From the NCBI RefSeq assembly GCF_014066305.1, contig NW_023501059.1, forward strand, positions 496,001 to 560,000: 64,000 nucleotides of DNA, written 5' to 3'. Both the position numbers and the translations under genes were made by a program. This document shows, piece by piece, positions 31,916-42,288 of the stretch. Every line of letters begins with the position of its first letter. The first letter of the stretch is position 1. Origin of the DNA: Letharia columbiana. Taxonomy: Eukaryota; Ascomycota; Lecanoromycetes; Lecanorales; Parmeliaceae. Under the pieces are notes generated by a model. That model ran no database searches, was not told the DNA's origin, and saw only the letters and a program-made list of their open reading frames with translations.

Positions 31916-34900
31916 GGTGAGTTGTCGAAAGCTGAATTAGAAACAAGCGAGGTGAACCCAGGTCCTGGCTGTGAACGCTGATGTATGAATCGATAGGAAT
32001 CGGAAGGATAGAGATCCAGAAATCCGAGGAATTGCTTGTACTTATATTTCACACTGACGGGATGTAATGTACCATCCGAGTTTCCCTACAGAAGACGCCG
32101 AGCCTGATTTCTGTGACCCGTACCATTTTGTTTTGCAAAGAGGTTACAGAACCTCTATGCCGTGCCTTCACGTCTTCGGAGAACCTTTTGGCCGTTCTTC
32201 GCTACGCGTCTCCAATCGAAGCCCACTGACATGGTAGACACTCTCGTCGAAACCGTTGTCATCGTCGATGAGAACATAGAAACAATTTCAGCCCGACGTA
32301 ACGGCAGACATCACATCAGGCCAGGTGGGACCACATCCCGTATGCGAGTATCATACTCGATCAAGGAGTGTTTCAATCGATGTAACCATTACGGCGGGGT
32401 CACGTTACTCCCCCAATTCCACTAGGCTATAGATAAGGTATGCGCATTGTGAGGGGCCGTGGAGAAATGATCTGAATCATCGGGTTCGCGACATTGCCAT
32501 TTGGCAAATGTTCTATTGGTAGATGAACAAGTCTACCTTCAAGCCTATATCTACAAGTAGCACAGAAGCACATGCAAAAACTTCAACTCAGAACACGGGG
32601 CACGGCATACTGGTCGGGATACTAGATTCTTGGATGTGGGGTTGCATAAGGAATGTCTTCGAAACTCGAAAGTATGTTTGAGATCTCGGGAAGGATCTTT
32701 GAGATGTGTGAAAAGCCTTGGACGGACAGACGCGCGACTCGCGATGGGTGCTTCCGCACGTGGTACTAGTGAAACTGGTAGGTAAAGACAGATGTTGCCA
32801 TTATAGGCCATGTGAGACATGGTGACACTTTGGACAGACAAAAGCGCGACTTGTGGTTGGCTGCCCCCGCACGCGATCGCAGAAGACATAAGTAAGTCCA
32901 GACGTATATGATACCATCGCGCAAAGCATGATTGGAAATTGAGATGCAAAATGTGGCGGTCGCAGCAGCGAAAGCCGCATTGGCGCCAGATCGAACGGAG
33001 CGGATACGAGTAGGTACCTAGTTCTGTCCATGAGAGGTGGCGCTTAAAGACTTGACTTTCTACCTCGAGTTTCGCCTCCCTGGCATGAGACACTCCTCAA
33101 ATGTCCGGAGTATTGATTGATGATAGTCTCCAAGTCCAATCCTAGTCTCGTCGGCCGGAATCGTCAGGGCGGGCAGAGTTTGGCCGTCTGGTCCTGAGAC
33201 TTTCTGATGACTGACTGTTTGAGTGTTTGCGTAGCAGTTGGAGCCTTCTCAAACGGACCATGCTGCAGTTGGTGATGATGCGCATGGGTCGAGTATTCCC
33301 GCACTGCATGGTTTGGTCTTATACTTTTCATGTTTGATGGACGTGCAGATATTGGGTCCCGGCAGGCCCAGGAGAAATCTTCGGTCTTGGACCATTTGGG
33401 ATCTCTTGACGATTGGATCCTGTAACAAGTTGGCTCTGCGCTGAGCAAACTGCCCGGTTCGATTTGCCCGAATGAGTAGAGGAGGAAATCCAAAGATCTG
33501 TATATTATTTCACGCAGGTGGAATGCGATGGTGCTTAGAGAAATACTCCTTCTCATCTAGCGCTGACTCGGACTACGAAAGCAGGAGCTGTTCGAGAGGG
33601 CGAATGGGCACACACGGAAGTACAGAGTAAATCAACGGGGTTGAAAGAAGGATGGCACGAGGGATAGACGTGCAGCCAAACGTTTCTTAGATCCCATTGC
33701 CATAGGAAAGATACCCTTGAGGAGAAAGATGCCTTCGGAGTATGTAGTGGTAACATTGTGATCCGGGTTGCCTCGTGCCCTGTCCAGCTGTTGACCAAGA
33801 GACATTCAAGAGAGAATTGCCAACATCTGATTGCAATCATGTTTACTGTTGAGAAGGTGCAAGCCTCATCGACAGACCTACTATTGTCCGATCTACTCTA
33901 CGGCCGTCCGTTGATTTCGCCCCCACACTGAGCAGTCGTAGGCTCTTGCGAGGCGGCGGCATATGGCGAATGTCTAGAGTAGTATCTGGTCTCTCTCTCC
34001 GGCGTCTCCCGTGCTCTAGCCGAGAAATGGGAGCGTCGGAGGGATAGCATCTTGAACCTTCCTTTCCCATACTTTATGATTGCAGAGGTCAAAGGGTCCC
34101 AGGTTCTCAGTTGTCATGGCGGTGAAGGGTGGAGAAAAGTTGGCATTTGGCAAATCATCTACTTCATCTGATCCTGAGCGCTTATCATTATTATCATTAT
34201 CATGCAACGTGATGGGATAGGTAGTTAGGTATCTTTCTACCGTATTCTATCGTCGATTCATACTTAGTCCCAAAGGAAACTTGCCATACTCCATACTACG
34301 GGATACAGATGGCAAGGTTTGAGGATATTAAACGAGAATCGTCGAACAATCGTCGATGCGGCTCGCTGACTCAGCGTGTTTGATTGGTCCGATCTCCATG
34401 CTAGTGCCCCCCCTTCTTTAACCTCTCACCATCTGGAAGAAAAGTTCCTCAAGATCGAAATATCATCGACTTACATCTGGCCCTGGCCCAATGAGAAAAA
34501 TACTTTAAAAATCTTCGATCCAGTGATCCACCATGCCTCGTTCCGCTGGATGCATGCCTTCCGAAGGAGCATTCTCCGCCTCGATCCTCTCATTATTATC
34601 ATTATTCCTCAAGAGCAGCGCGCAAACATGTTCCTTCCAACCCTCTCCTGCCCTCCCTACCCTTCTGGCAACTTTGCATCATCCTCATCTCCAGCAACGA
34701 ACCCACCCCACTACTTACCCTGGTCTGCCCCTCCAGAGCCTACATATACTGCATCAACAGCCAGCCATATCCCATCTCCATGACCTGCGAGACACCTTCC
34801 CTCCTCGAATCCTTTCCCATCTCTTCGCTACCAATTCGACCCGATCACGCTGGTAAAATGGGTCCACTTCCAGAAGATCGAGCAATCAGACTCTGATCGC

Positions 34901-35008
34901 TCCGCAAGACACGTCAGGGAGTGCAACAAGGCAAAGTGGGATTCTGCTTGGCTCCAGTCATTTACCATATTAGGCTAGGATAGCGCGCTGAGTTCCCCAC
35001 AACTCCAA
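31916..35008. other. 3.1-kb stretch without a supported gene
   Basis: Only short, unconnected open frames are seen. A diverged ~45-bp direct repeat (about 32715 and 32822) shares TTGGACRGACA, GCGCGACT and CCGCACG. The segment upstream of 35009 is C/T-rich, as expected for a fungal promoter. Confidence 0.5.
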
Positions 35009-38000
35009 ATGCTGTCCCGGCACCCCAAATCGTCAATTCGTCAGATCTCCGATTCCTCGGACCCACGCCCGTCGAAGAGAGCGAAGACCGCAGCAGTGGG
35101 GAATTATGAGGCAACAGGCGGTCGTGCCAAGGCAGAGAGATGGTTCAAGGACACCAACAACAATGCTTCCGGCACGAAGGATGTCCCATACCTCGATAGT
35201 GAGTCTCACTTGCGCATCTTAATGTCTAGGCACCTTGCTCACCTGTTGTTAGACGATCCGCCTTTCTACCTCAACGAAAGGACGTACTCCGCTGGGAACA
35301 GTGCCTGTGCTGTACACTCTGATGGATCCTCGTTCAACCCTTCCAACCCCGGCCAACCCACTGCTCCGACAAGGTCTCTGCTCTCTCAGATGGAGGCGAA
35401 GGAAAGCAATAGTGAGGACTTTCGTGGTGTGATCGACGACCTGACAATACAAAACAAAAGGCTCAGAAGGAAGCTAAAGCAATACGAAAGACTCCATTGT
35501 TCTCATCTGCAGGAGGAAAAATTATTTGAGGTCAGAATACATGGACTGGCCGCCCATCGCAAACGCGAGTTGGAGGAGATTCTGCGGAGCTTCGCCTCCA
35601 GTAGTGAAGAGTCGCCCGAAACGTCCCTCTTCAAACCTGGGAGCTTCAAAACCACTGCTGTAGCTTTGAAAAATCACATACCATCGTCCTCTTCAACTTC
35701 TTATTCCAAAGGCTCTAAACCCGTGGATTCCGCGTATGCTTCCATGTCAGGCCAGACAGGAGCCTCGCAAAAGCAGTCGCACGACCATGCACAGAAAGAC
35801 AGGCAGGCTCAGTGCCATTCACGACAGCATGATGTGCAATCTTACCTTCATCACATACCAGAAACAGTAGTGCCAAAGCATTCGCTCCCGATGTCTGAGA
35901 GGGCCAAAAGTAGATTAGTGGTTAGAAGACTCGAACAGATTTTTACCGGCAAAAGGGCAGCAGGCCGACACATTCAGTCTCATCAGCAGCAGGAAGTGTC
36001 GCAATCAGCTGCGCAAGCGGATAGACTCCCACTTGAAAATTGCGGCCGCAAGTTTCAACCGATCCGAGGAGGCGTGCGAGAGGCTTGTATCCTGCCTAAC
36101 AGCGCGGAGTTGAAAGTGGATTCCCTCAGCGAGGCCAACTTGGCTGCTCAACAATCACAACAGACTGTCGAGAGCCGCGGCCGAAACCCGCTGACAGAAG
36201 GCATGCGAGAGGCTCGCATTCTTCTGCGCTGTGCGGGATCACAGATCGACTCTTCAAGCGAAACAAACCCGACCGGTCAACAATCACGTCAAAGCACTGA
36301 TGGCGAGGACTCCAGGTCCCGAGATCCGCGGGCGAGTCGTGGTTTCGCGCCGGATCAACGACCTACACGCCCACTCGACTTGGACATACGTCGCGCGCAA
36401 GTGCCATCAGACAATATCGAGTACATTCGGCATTTGGGTCTTGCATCACCAACAGCGACTTTAGATGCCAAACCAGATTCGGATGACGGATGGGTATTCC
36501 TCAATCTGCTCACAAGCATGGCACAGTTGCATACGCTAAATGTGACTCCGGAGTTCATCAGAAATGCTGTCGCCAATGTCAGCTCCAAGTTTGAGCTCTC
36601 CACGGACGGTACGAAGGTCAGGTGGCAAGGTGGAACCGATGGGACCCAATTGAGTTCCGGCAGCGATGAAAGTGACGACACAGGAAATTGGAAATCCACA
36701 GACACTAGCGTGTCAGTCAGCAAACAAGGATCATTGGCAGGCATACCAAGCAGAGCGGGCCTCGAGGACTGTCAAGAGCAAAAGAGTGCTCTTCACCTTC
36801 CCACCATTGGTTTGTCTGCAACTCCAGAGGTCGGAGCGAAACGACGACCCGTGTACTTGGAACAGCCCAACGATATGGACAAGTTCCACTACAAACCACT
36901 CTTCTTTCACGGTGCAACCTCTGAAGATGACGATGACTCAGCTCACGTAACTAACTCAGTCTCATCATTTGATCCCATGGAAAATGCCACCGGACTCAAT
37001 TCTGGCTCTCACGGCGTCCGTGAATCAGAAGTGAAGCTGCGCAAGCAGAATCGGGAGAATGGGCCTATCATATTTTACAACAAGGCCAGATTCTGCACAG
37101 ACCTAAGTGGGGGATCAAATGCTGCAATGCATAATGGGGCTGCTTATTGCCGTTATACGCAAGAGCCGATTGGTTGTCTTCAACAAGCGGACGATGAGGA
37201 ATTGGATGAGAGCGAGAGCGACTATGTTCCAGATGGAGACGGTGTCCCAGAGTCAATGGACTTAGACGTCGGCAGCACAGTCGCAACGCGTTCCGCATTA
37301 GACCTCGAAGATCTGAGGTCTTCGATCTCAGACCTCTCAACCATGTCACCGATTCCCATGGAGGCTTCAGGACTTGGTTTTATACAGCCGGAGGATAACT
37401 TCATGATTAAAGTACAAGTGCGTCACGGAGGGGTGAAGAGGCGAGGCTCACGCGCGCAATCACCATTCTCCAGTTCACGTGGCCAGATTCGACGTCTGCT
37501 TCACAGCATGCCACGAGGATCCACTAAGAATTTTGGTGAAGCCAAGGATATCCCGCGCAGTCAAACCAATCGTGGGCCCATCAAGAGTGAAATCGTCTCA
37601 ACTGTGAAGACAGATATGCCACCTTCGTCAGTGCCTCCGCCCTCATACCTTTGTCCTCCAGTCTCTTCATCAGAATCTGGCGATGGTGACGACGAAGATG
37701 AAGACGAAGACGAAGACCTCTGTGTCGACTACTACAGCGAGAAGCTTCAAGCTTCAGCAAAGTCTTCGGTAGAGGATCTTGTCGATCCCAGGCCTGCGAA
37801 CTTCTTCCTCGGCTCTTTATCAGACGAAAGTAAAAGATCACCCTCCGTCTCCACCTCGTCTGGCTCTGACGATGATTCTTCCATCGATTTTCTCGCAAAC
37901 GCCCGGGTACTCGACCCTGACACTATCGCTGCTCAAGAGAGGGAGTTCGAAATAAATTCCTTCCAACAGCCGGCTCGTGCTGGTAGCCAGGCTGCTGCAG

Positions 38001-38101
38001 TAAGTGAGCCTCCAAGCTCTGACTTGGAGCGGGTTGGGACTGCTAAGACAGAAAGCGACGTGGATAGTATGAGTGTCGATGGAGACGTAGAAGACGATTG
38101 A
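35009..38101 (+). CDS. large low-complexity orphan protein, 1012 aa
   Basis: One long frame from ATG 35009 to TGA 38101. A 54-nt in-frame intron (35199-35252, GTGAGT to TTAG) is likely; removing it joins PYLD to DPPFYLNERTYS and leaves 1012 aa. The start is basic (RPSKRAKTAA, a possible nuclear signal). A coiled-coil-like segment lies near residues 140-195 (IQNKRLRRKLKQYERLH). About 43-residue units sharing VREACIL / MREARIL, VDSLSEAN / IDSSSETN and QQSQQ / QQSRQ are repeated twice near residues 345-425. Acidic Ser/Asp/Glu tracts dominate the C-terminal third. No catalytic or known binding domain was recognised. The bias suggests a disordered nuclear or scaffold protein; that is inference. 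Confidence 0.8.
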   Translation: MLSRHPKSSIRQISDSSDPRPSKRAKTAAVGNYEATGGRAKAERWFKDTNNNASGTKDVPYLDSESHLRILMSRHLAHLLLDDPPFYLNERTYSAGNSACAVHSDGSSFNPSNPGQPTAPTRSLLSQMEAKESNSEDFRGVIDDLTIQNKRLRRKLKQYERLHCSHLQEEKLFEVRIHGLAAHRKRELEEILRSFASSSEESPETSLFKPGSFKTTAVALKNHIPSSSSTSYSKGSKPVDSAYASMSGQTGASQKQSHDHAQKDRQAQCHSRQHDVQSYLHHIPETVVPKHSLPMSERAKSRLVVRRLEQIFTGKRAAGRHIQSHQQQEVSQSAAQADRLPLENCGRKFQPIRGGVREACILPNSAELKVDSLSEANLAAQQSQQTVESRGRNPLTEGMREARILLRCAGSQIDSSSETNPTGQQSRQSTDGEDSRSRDPRASRGFAPDQRPTRPLDLDIRRAQVPSDNIEYIRHLGLASPTATLDAKPDSDDGWVFLNLLTSMAQLHTLNVTPEFIRNAVANVSSKFELSTDGTKVRWQGGTDGTQLSSGSDESDDTGNWKSTDTSVSVSKQGSLAGIPSRAGLEDCQEQKSALHLPTIGLSATPEVGAKRRPVYLEQPNDMDKFHYKPLFFHGATSEDDDDSAHVTNSVSSFDPMENATGLNSGSHGVRESEVKLRKQNRENGPIIFYNKARFCTDLSGGSNAAMHNGAAYCRYTQEPIGCLQQADDEELDESESDYVPDGDGVPESMDLDVGSTVATRSALDLEDLRSSISDLSTMSPIPMEASGLGFIQPEDNFMIKVQVRHGGVKRRGSRAQSPFSSSRGQIRRLLHSMPRGSTKNFGEAKDIPRSQTNRGPIKSEIVSTVKTDMPPSSVPPPSYLCPPVSSSESGDGDDEDEDEDEDLCVDYYSEKLQASAKSSVEDLVDPRPANFFLGSLSDESKRSPSVSTSSGSDDDSSIDFLANARVLDPDTIAAQEREFEINSFQQPARAGSQAAAVSEPPSSDLERVGTAKTESDVDSMSVDGDVEDD

Positions 38102-38126
38102 GTTTGGATCAGCCAAATCATTATCG

Positions 38127-38640
38127 CTAAATCGCTAACACTCGATCAACAAGTCTCTCACTCGCAGTGCGCCCCTGGAAATGAGCTTTCAGCTCGCCAA
38201 TGACCAACATCGCCACGCCATCTGTCCTCACCACGCCCTGGCGCACAACAACGACAGTACCATTAAATATGCTCACCTCTTGCGCATACTCATGAAAGGC
38301 GGCCTGTGCATCAGCCACTTTGGCGTCGATAGCCGTCACCAACGAGCAAAGCCTGCAATGAATAAGGTTGCATTGTGAGGATGCCGTTCATGGGAAAGCC
38401 ATAGGCGGCGAGGACATTGCCAATGATCTTAGCGATATCTCTGTGTTTGCCGCCGAGACGAGGATGGGGATTGGAAGCGGGGTTGACGTGGTTGAGGGGT
38501 TGATTGATTTCCGTGCGATGTCTTGATCCACAGTAACGAGATGGCAACGCAGGGAGGAGGCTTCCGCCTGATTGAACGAGCAATTGTGAAGAGCAGCGAA
38601 TCTGTACCTGCATCTTCAGTATCGGGGTAATTATGTCTCC
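38127..38640 (-). CDS. possible small minus-strand gene, unrecognised
   Basis: Two open pieces on the minus strand could be exons: one upstream with HPRLGGKHRDIAKIIGNVL, and one after a TTCATTGCAG acceptor at about 38353 with LVTAIDAKVADAQAAFHEYA, ending DRVLAI and a TAG at 38127. Their ordinary amino-acid mix suggests coding, but the start and the donor are unclear and I recognise no family. Confidence 0.25.
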
Positions 38641-38838
38641 GATCCTGATCGTCAATGCTTTTACTTTATCTCTTGGCAACGGTCTCGGCGCCCTTGGCGT
38701 GACGAGTGCCAAGCGTAACCCCTCCAAGTGGAAGGCGCAAAGCAAGAATATAAACATCGAGACAATCCCACCATCCGCCCAATTCCTTCTTCATCCTCGG
38801 TCTCCAATCCCTCACCTAACACTCTTACCGCCTCATCT

Positions 38839-38839
<1 letters not shown>

Positions 38840-38871
<32 letters not shown>

Positions 38872-38900
38872 CACCCACACCCACACCCACACCCCCACCC
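38840..38900. repeat. (CCCATA)n/(CCCACA)n microsatellite
   Basis: Hexamer runs 66 bp upstream of the next start codon, in its promoter or 5' leader. Confidence 0.9.
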
Positions 38901-38965
38901 CCCTTCCACCCCACACCCACATCCTTCCACCCACCTTACTTACACCAACACCAACACCATCAACC

Positions 38966-39632
38966 ATGAACGCAGGACAAGGTCAACAACAGGGCGGTAA
39001 CGCCGCCGGCGGGCAGGAGGATTACCTCGACAAGGGTCCGTCTCACTTCCTAGCCCCCTTTTCCCTCGCTCTCACTTCCCTAGCCCCCCTTTTCCCTCGC
39101 GTGCCCTCATCCTCCATCCTCCACCGTCCCTCGCGTGCCCTCATCCCTCCATCGTCCCTCGCGTGCCCCTCATCCTCCACCGTCCCTCGCGTGCCCTCAT
39201 CCTCCATCGTCCCTCGCCTGCCCTCATCCTCCCTCGTCCCACCGTGCCCCATGAAACCTCTCCGTCCCACCGTGATGAAACCTCACCGCTAACGAGCCGA
39301 CCGCCAGGCCTCGACGCGGCGGAGAAGAAATTCGGTCAGGGCAAGGTCGATCCGCAGAAGGAGCGCGGGGTGAATGAGAAGGTGACGGATAAGGCCAGGG
39401 GGATGTTTGAGAAGGCTACGGGGTGGGTTTTTTGTGTTTGTGTTTTTGGTTTTTGGTTTTTGGTTTTGTTTTTGTGTTTGTTTTTGTTTTTGGTTTTCGT
39501 TGTTCGATATACTTGTTTTCCGTTGTTCGATATACATGGTCCCGTGCTTGTCGGTGGGGAGGTGGAAGATGTGGGGATGCTGACTGGTTTTGGTCACTTA
39601 GGAAACATGTGCCGGACAAGTTCTCGAACTAG
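38966..39632 (+). CDS. small conserved hydrophilic protein, 71 aa
   Basis: Three exons (38966-39035, 39308-39422, 39602-39632) give 71 aa. Joined, they read MNAGQGQQQGGNAAGG, EDYLDKGLDAAEKKFGQGKVD, VNEKVTDKARGMFEKATGKH and VPDKFSN. This Gly/Gln-rich start plus a charged amphipathic helix with EKVTDKARGMFEKATG is a small fungal family that looks LEA- or CsbD-like in shape; I recall it as widespread but without a settled name. The likely role is stress protection, as inference. Coding is 216 nt against 451 nt of intron: intron 1 (272 nt, GTCCGT donor) is filled by a minisatellite and intron 2 (179 nt) by a G/T-rich tract. Confidence 0.8.
39060..39250. repeat. C/T-rich minisatellite inside intron 1
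   Basis: Units of about 22-27 bp built on CGTCCCTCGCGTGCCCTCATC are repeated about six times on the plus strand within the first intron of the small conserved gene. Confidence 0.85.
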
Positions 39633-39983
39633 GCTTTTCGCACCCGGGGATGGAGGGATGGATGGCACGGTGGATCGAGAGGTCTGGCTGGTGGGGAGGG
39701 AAGACCTGTATGGAGGGATGGGGTGCTTGCGGGGAGACTTTGGGCGGATGACAGTACCACATAGAAATGAAGCGCTTCTGAGCTCCAGGTTCGACGCATT
39801 GAATGCATGAATGATGTCTATTTGCTACGAGGATTCGATTCGATTCGCTTGCGTCTTTCTAACTTTACGGACCAGCAATGCCCCCGAGTGAACGCCACCA
39901 CATGCATTTCCCCCAAGGCTCTAGCCGGCCATCCCTATGCGATCTCCCATTTGTCCAAGACAGTCACCCACTCAACGTATAAA
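39633..39983. other. intergenic between convergent genes
   Basis: Contains the 3' ends of the small conserved gene and of the CoA-transferase gene. Nothing else is seen. Confidence 0.5.
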
Positions 39984-41646
39984 TCACAACATCGGCGCTA
40001 CAGTATCCGCAACCTGAAACGCCGCCTCGGTCTTCGACCGGATCTCATCAACCGTGACGCCCTCGGTGAGCTCGATGAGCGTGAGTCCGGATGTGAAATC
40101 GACGTCAAAGACGCAGAGATCGGTGATGATCCTCGAAACGCAGGCTCTGCCGGTGAGGGGGAATGCACACTGGTTCAGGATCTTGGGGCGTCCTTTCTTG
40201 TCGACGTGTTCCATGGTGACGACGACTTTGGTCTCTTGAGGGTTCGAGACGAGGTCCATGGCGCCGCCGAAGCCTTTGATTTTGCCGGGGAGCATCCCTG
40301 TCAAGGATCATGTTAGCATGGGATGCGGCTCACGGGATGGATGGGTGTATCGGCTAGGACTCACAGTTCGCAAGATCACCCTTCGCGGAGACTTGCATAG
40401 CACCCAGAATCGTCAGATCGATCCTCCCGCTCCTGATCATGCCGAAGCTCTCGTCGCTGCCGAAACAACTCGCGCCGGGCAGTAATGTGACGGTCTCTTT
40501 GCCCGCGTTGATCAAGTCCGGATCTTCTTGGCCCTTCTTCGGATACGGTCCCAGTCCTAGTATACCATTTTCTGATTGCAGCGTGACGGATACCGAGGGG
40601 TCGACAAAACTCGGCGCGAGCATGGGCATTCCTATGCCTAGGTTGGCATACATGCCGTTTTTAAATTCCTTCGCCGCTCTCCTTACAATCCGCTCTCTCT
40701 TTCCCGCCGTTTCCCCTTTCCCAAGAGCCCCCGTGTCCGCGCCCGCCCCTTCATCTGGCGAGAAGTTGTATTTCTCGATTTTCTTCTCCGCCGTACTCTG
40801 GATGACCTTCTTGACATAGATGCCCGGCAAATGTACAGCCGCCGGATCTATATCACCTGGCTCCACAATATGTTCTGCTTCGACAATCGTCTCTTTCGCG
40901 TTCCGCCCCATCGCCCCGTTGAAATTCGCTGCCGCGTAGCGGAACATGCAGTTTCCTAAACGGTCCGCTTTCCATGCTTTTACGAATGCGTAATCCCCGC
41001 GGATGGCTTCTTCCATTATGTAGCTCTTGCCATTGAACACTTTCACGTCGCGTGGCTGGCTGTACGACTGCACCGAGCCGTCTGCATTATGCCGTAAAGG
41101 GAGTTCGCCTGTTTGTACAACAGTGCCGAACGCTGCTGGGGTATAAAAGGCTGGGATACCTGCTCCGCCGGCTCTACAACGTTCGGCCAGTGTACCTTGG
41201 GGTGTCAATTCCATTTCTATCTCGCCTTTTAGGTACTGTTGTTCGAACAATTTGTTCTCGCCCACATAACTCGCTATCATTTTCGAAATCTGTTTCGATT
41301 CGAGAAGAAGACCGAGACCTGAGCCTACTAAGCCAGCATTGTTGGAGACAGCGGTAAGGCCTTTTATGTGAGGGTTTGCGTGGACGGTGTTTATGAGGGT
41401 GTCGGGGACGCCGCAGAGGCCGAACCCGCCGGCTAAGAGGGTGGTATTTCCTTTCATGTTTTCGAGAGCGGCTGAGGCGGAGGGGAGAATTTTGTTGATT
41501 TCTTTTCGAGAGAGCGTGGTGGAGAAGGCGCGGGTGTGGAGGGAGGACTGGAACGAGCGGTCAGCTCCATTGTTAATGAAGAGTATGGAACTCACAGGGC
41601 GTAGAGGAGAAGTTGCCCGCAGACAGAGTATTATTTGGGAGACCAT
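39984..41646 (-). CDS. succinyl-CoA:3-ketoacid CoA-transferase (SCOT), mitochondrial
   Basis: Exons 41646-41596, 41547-40365 and 40297-39984 give 515 aa, the usual length. Intron 1 (48 nt, with GCTGAC) is a multiple of three and leaves the frame open, but removing it gives a cleaner Arg-rich presequence ([19 protein letters not shown]). The alpha part has [16 protein letters not shown] and [19 protein letters not shown]. After an acidic hinge the beta part has [12 protein letters not shown] and the catalytic [12 protein letters not shown], whose Glu forms the CoA thioester. The last junction restores [20 protein letters not shown]. The enzyme moves CoA between succinate and acetoacetate in the matrix (EC 2.8.3.5). 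In fungi it supports ketone or acetate use. No lesions. Confidence 0.97.
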
Positions 41647-42288
41647 GATGGTCGTATGTAGGATGCCTACAGCTCCAATGTTCTGAATTGGGCGGACCAG
41701 AGCTCAAGTTATAACATCCGACCTGCTGCGAAAGTCAATTGAACCTTAGAGGGGTCGAAGAATTTTTCGGCTCGCTATGCATGAAGACGACAGAGGAGGA
41801 TTTGAAAAACAGCTTCATTAGATTTAAGTGGAAATACATACAACGCCCGGCCAGCCGTAGGCGATAAGTATTGATGTTTCTGATGCAGTCTCTCCGCATC
41901 ACGGTCGAATTTCGGATGGCGGAGCGGCAAATGCCCTCCGCAAGTTGCCGCTATGATAAATCGACATACCGTGCAAGTGGTTTGGAGCCAATCCGGTTAA
42001 GGGCTGGTTGCTTTATCTACGCGCTACGGGGCCTCGGGGGCATCGATCTTAACACAACTCAATGACACGTATTTGGAGACCCCCTGAGGCACTGTCTCAT
42101 ATACAAGACATCTATCAGCCACTGTAACAAGGCACATGTGAAGTTGACTTTGTAAGTCCCTTCAATGGCTCACATTTTGTCTCTCGCATACTATGAGGTG
42201 ACCAAGACTCAATCTTGATCTCACTTCATCAGCCCATGCTTGCCGGCGGACTCAACAACTCACTTTAAATACAGCTTTCCAGTCCACA
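41647..42288. promoter_or_regulatory. divergent intergenic promoter region
   Basis: 642 bp between the start codons of the CoA-transferase (minus) and the F-box gene (plus). No specific site recognised. Confidence 0.4.
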
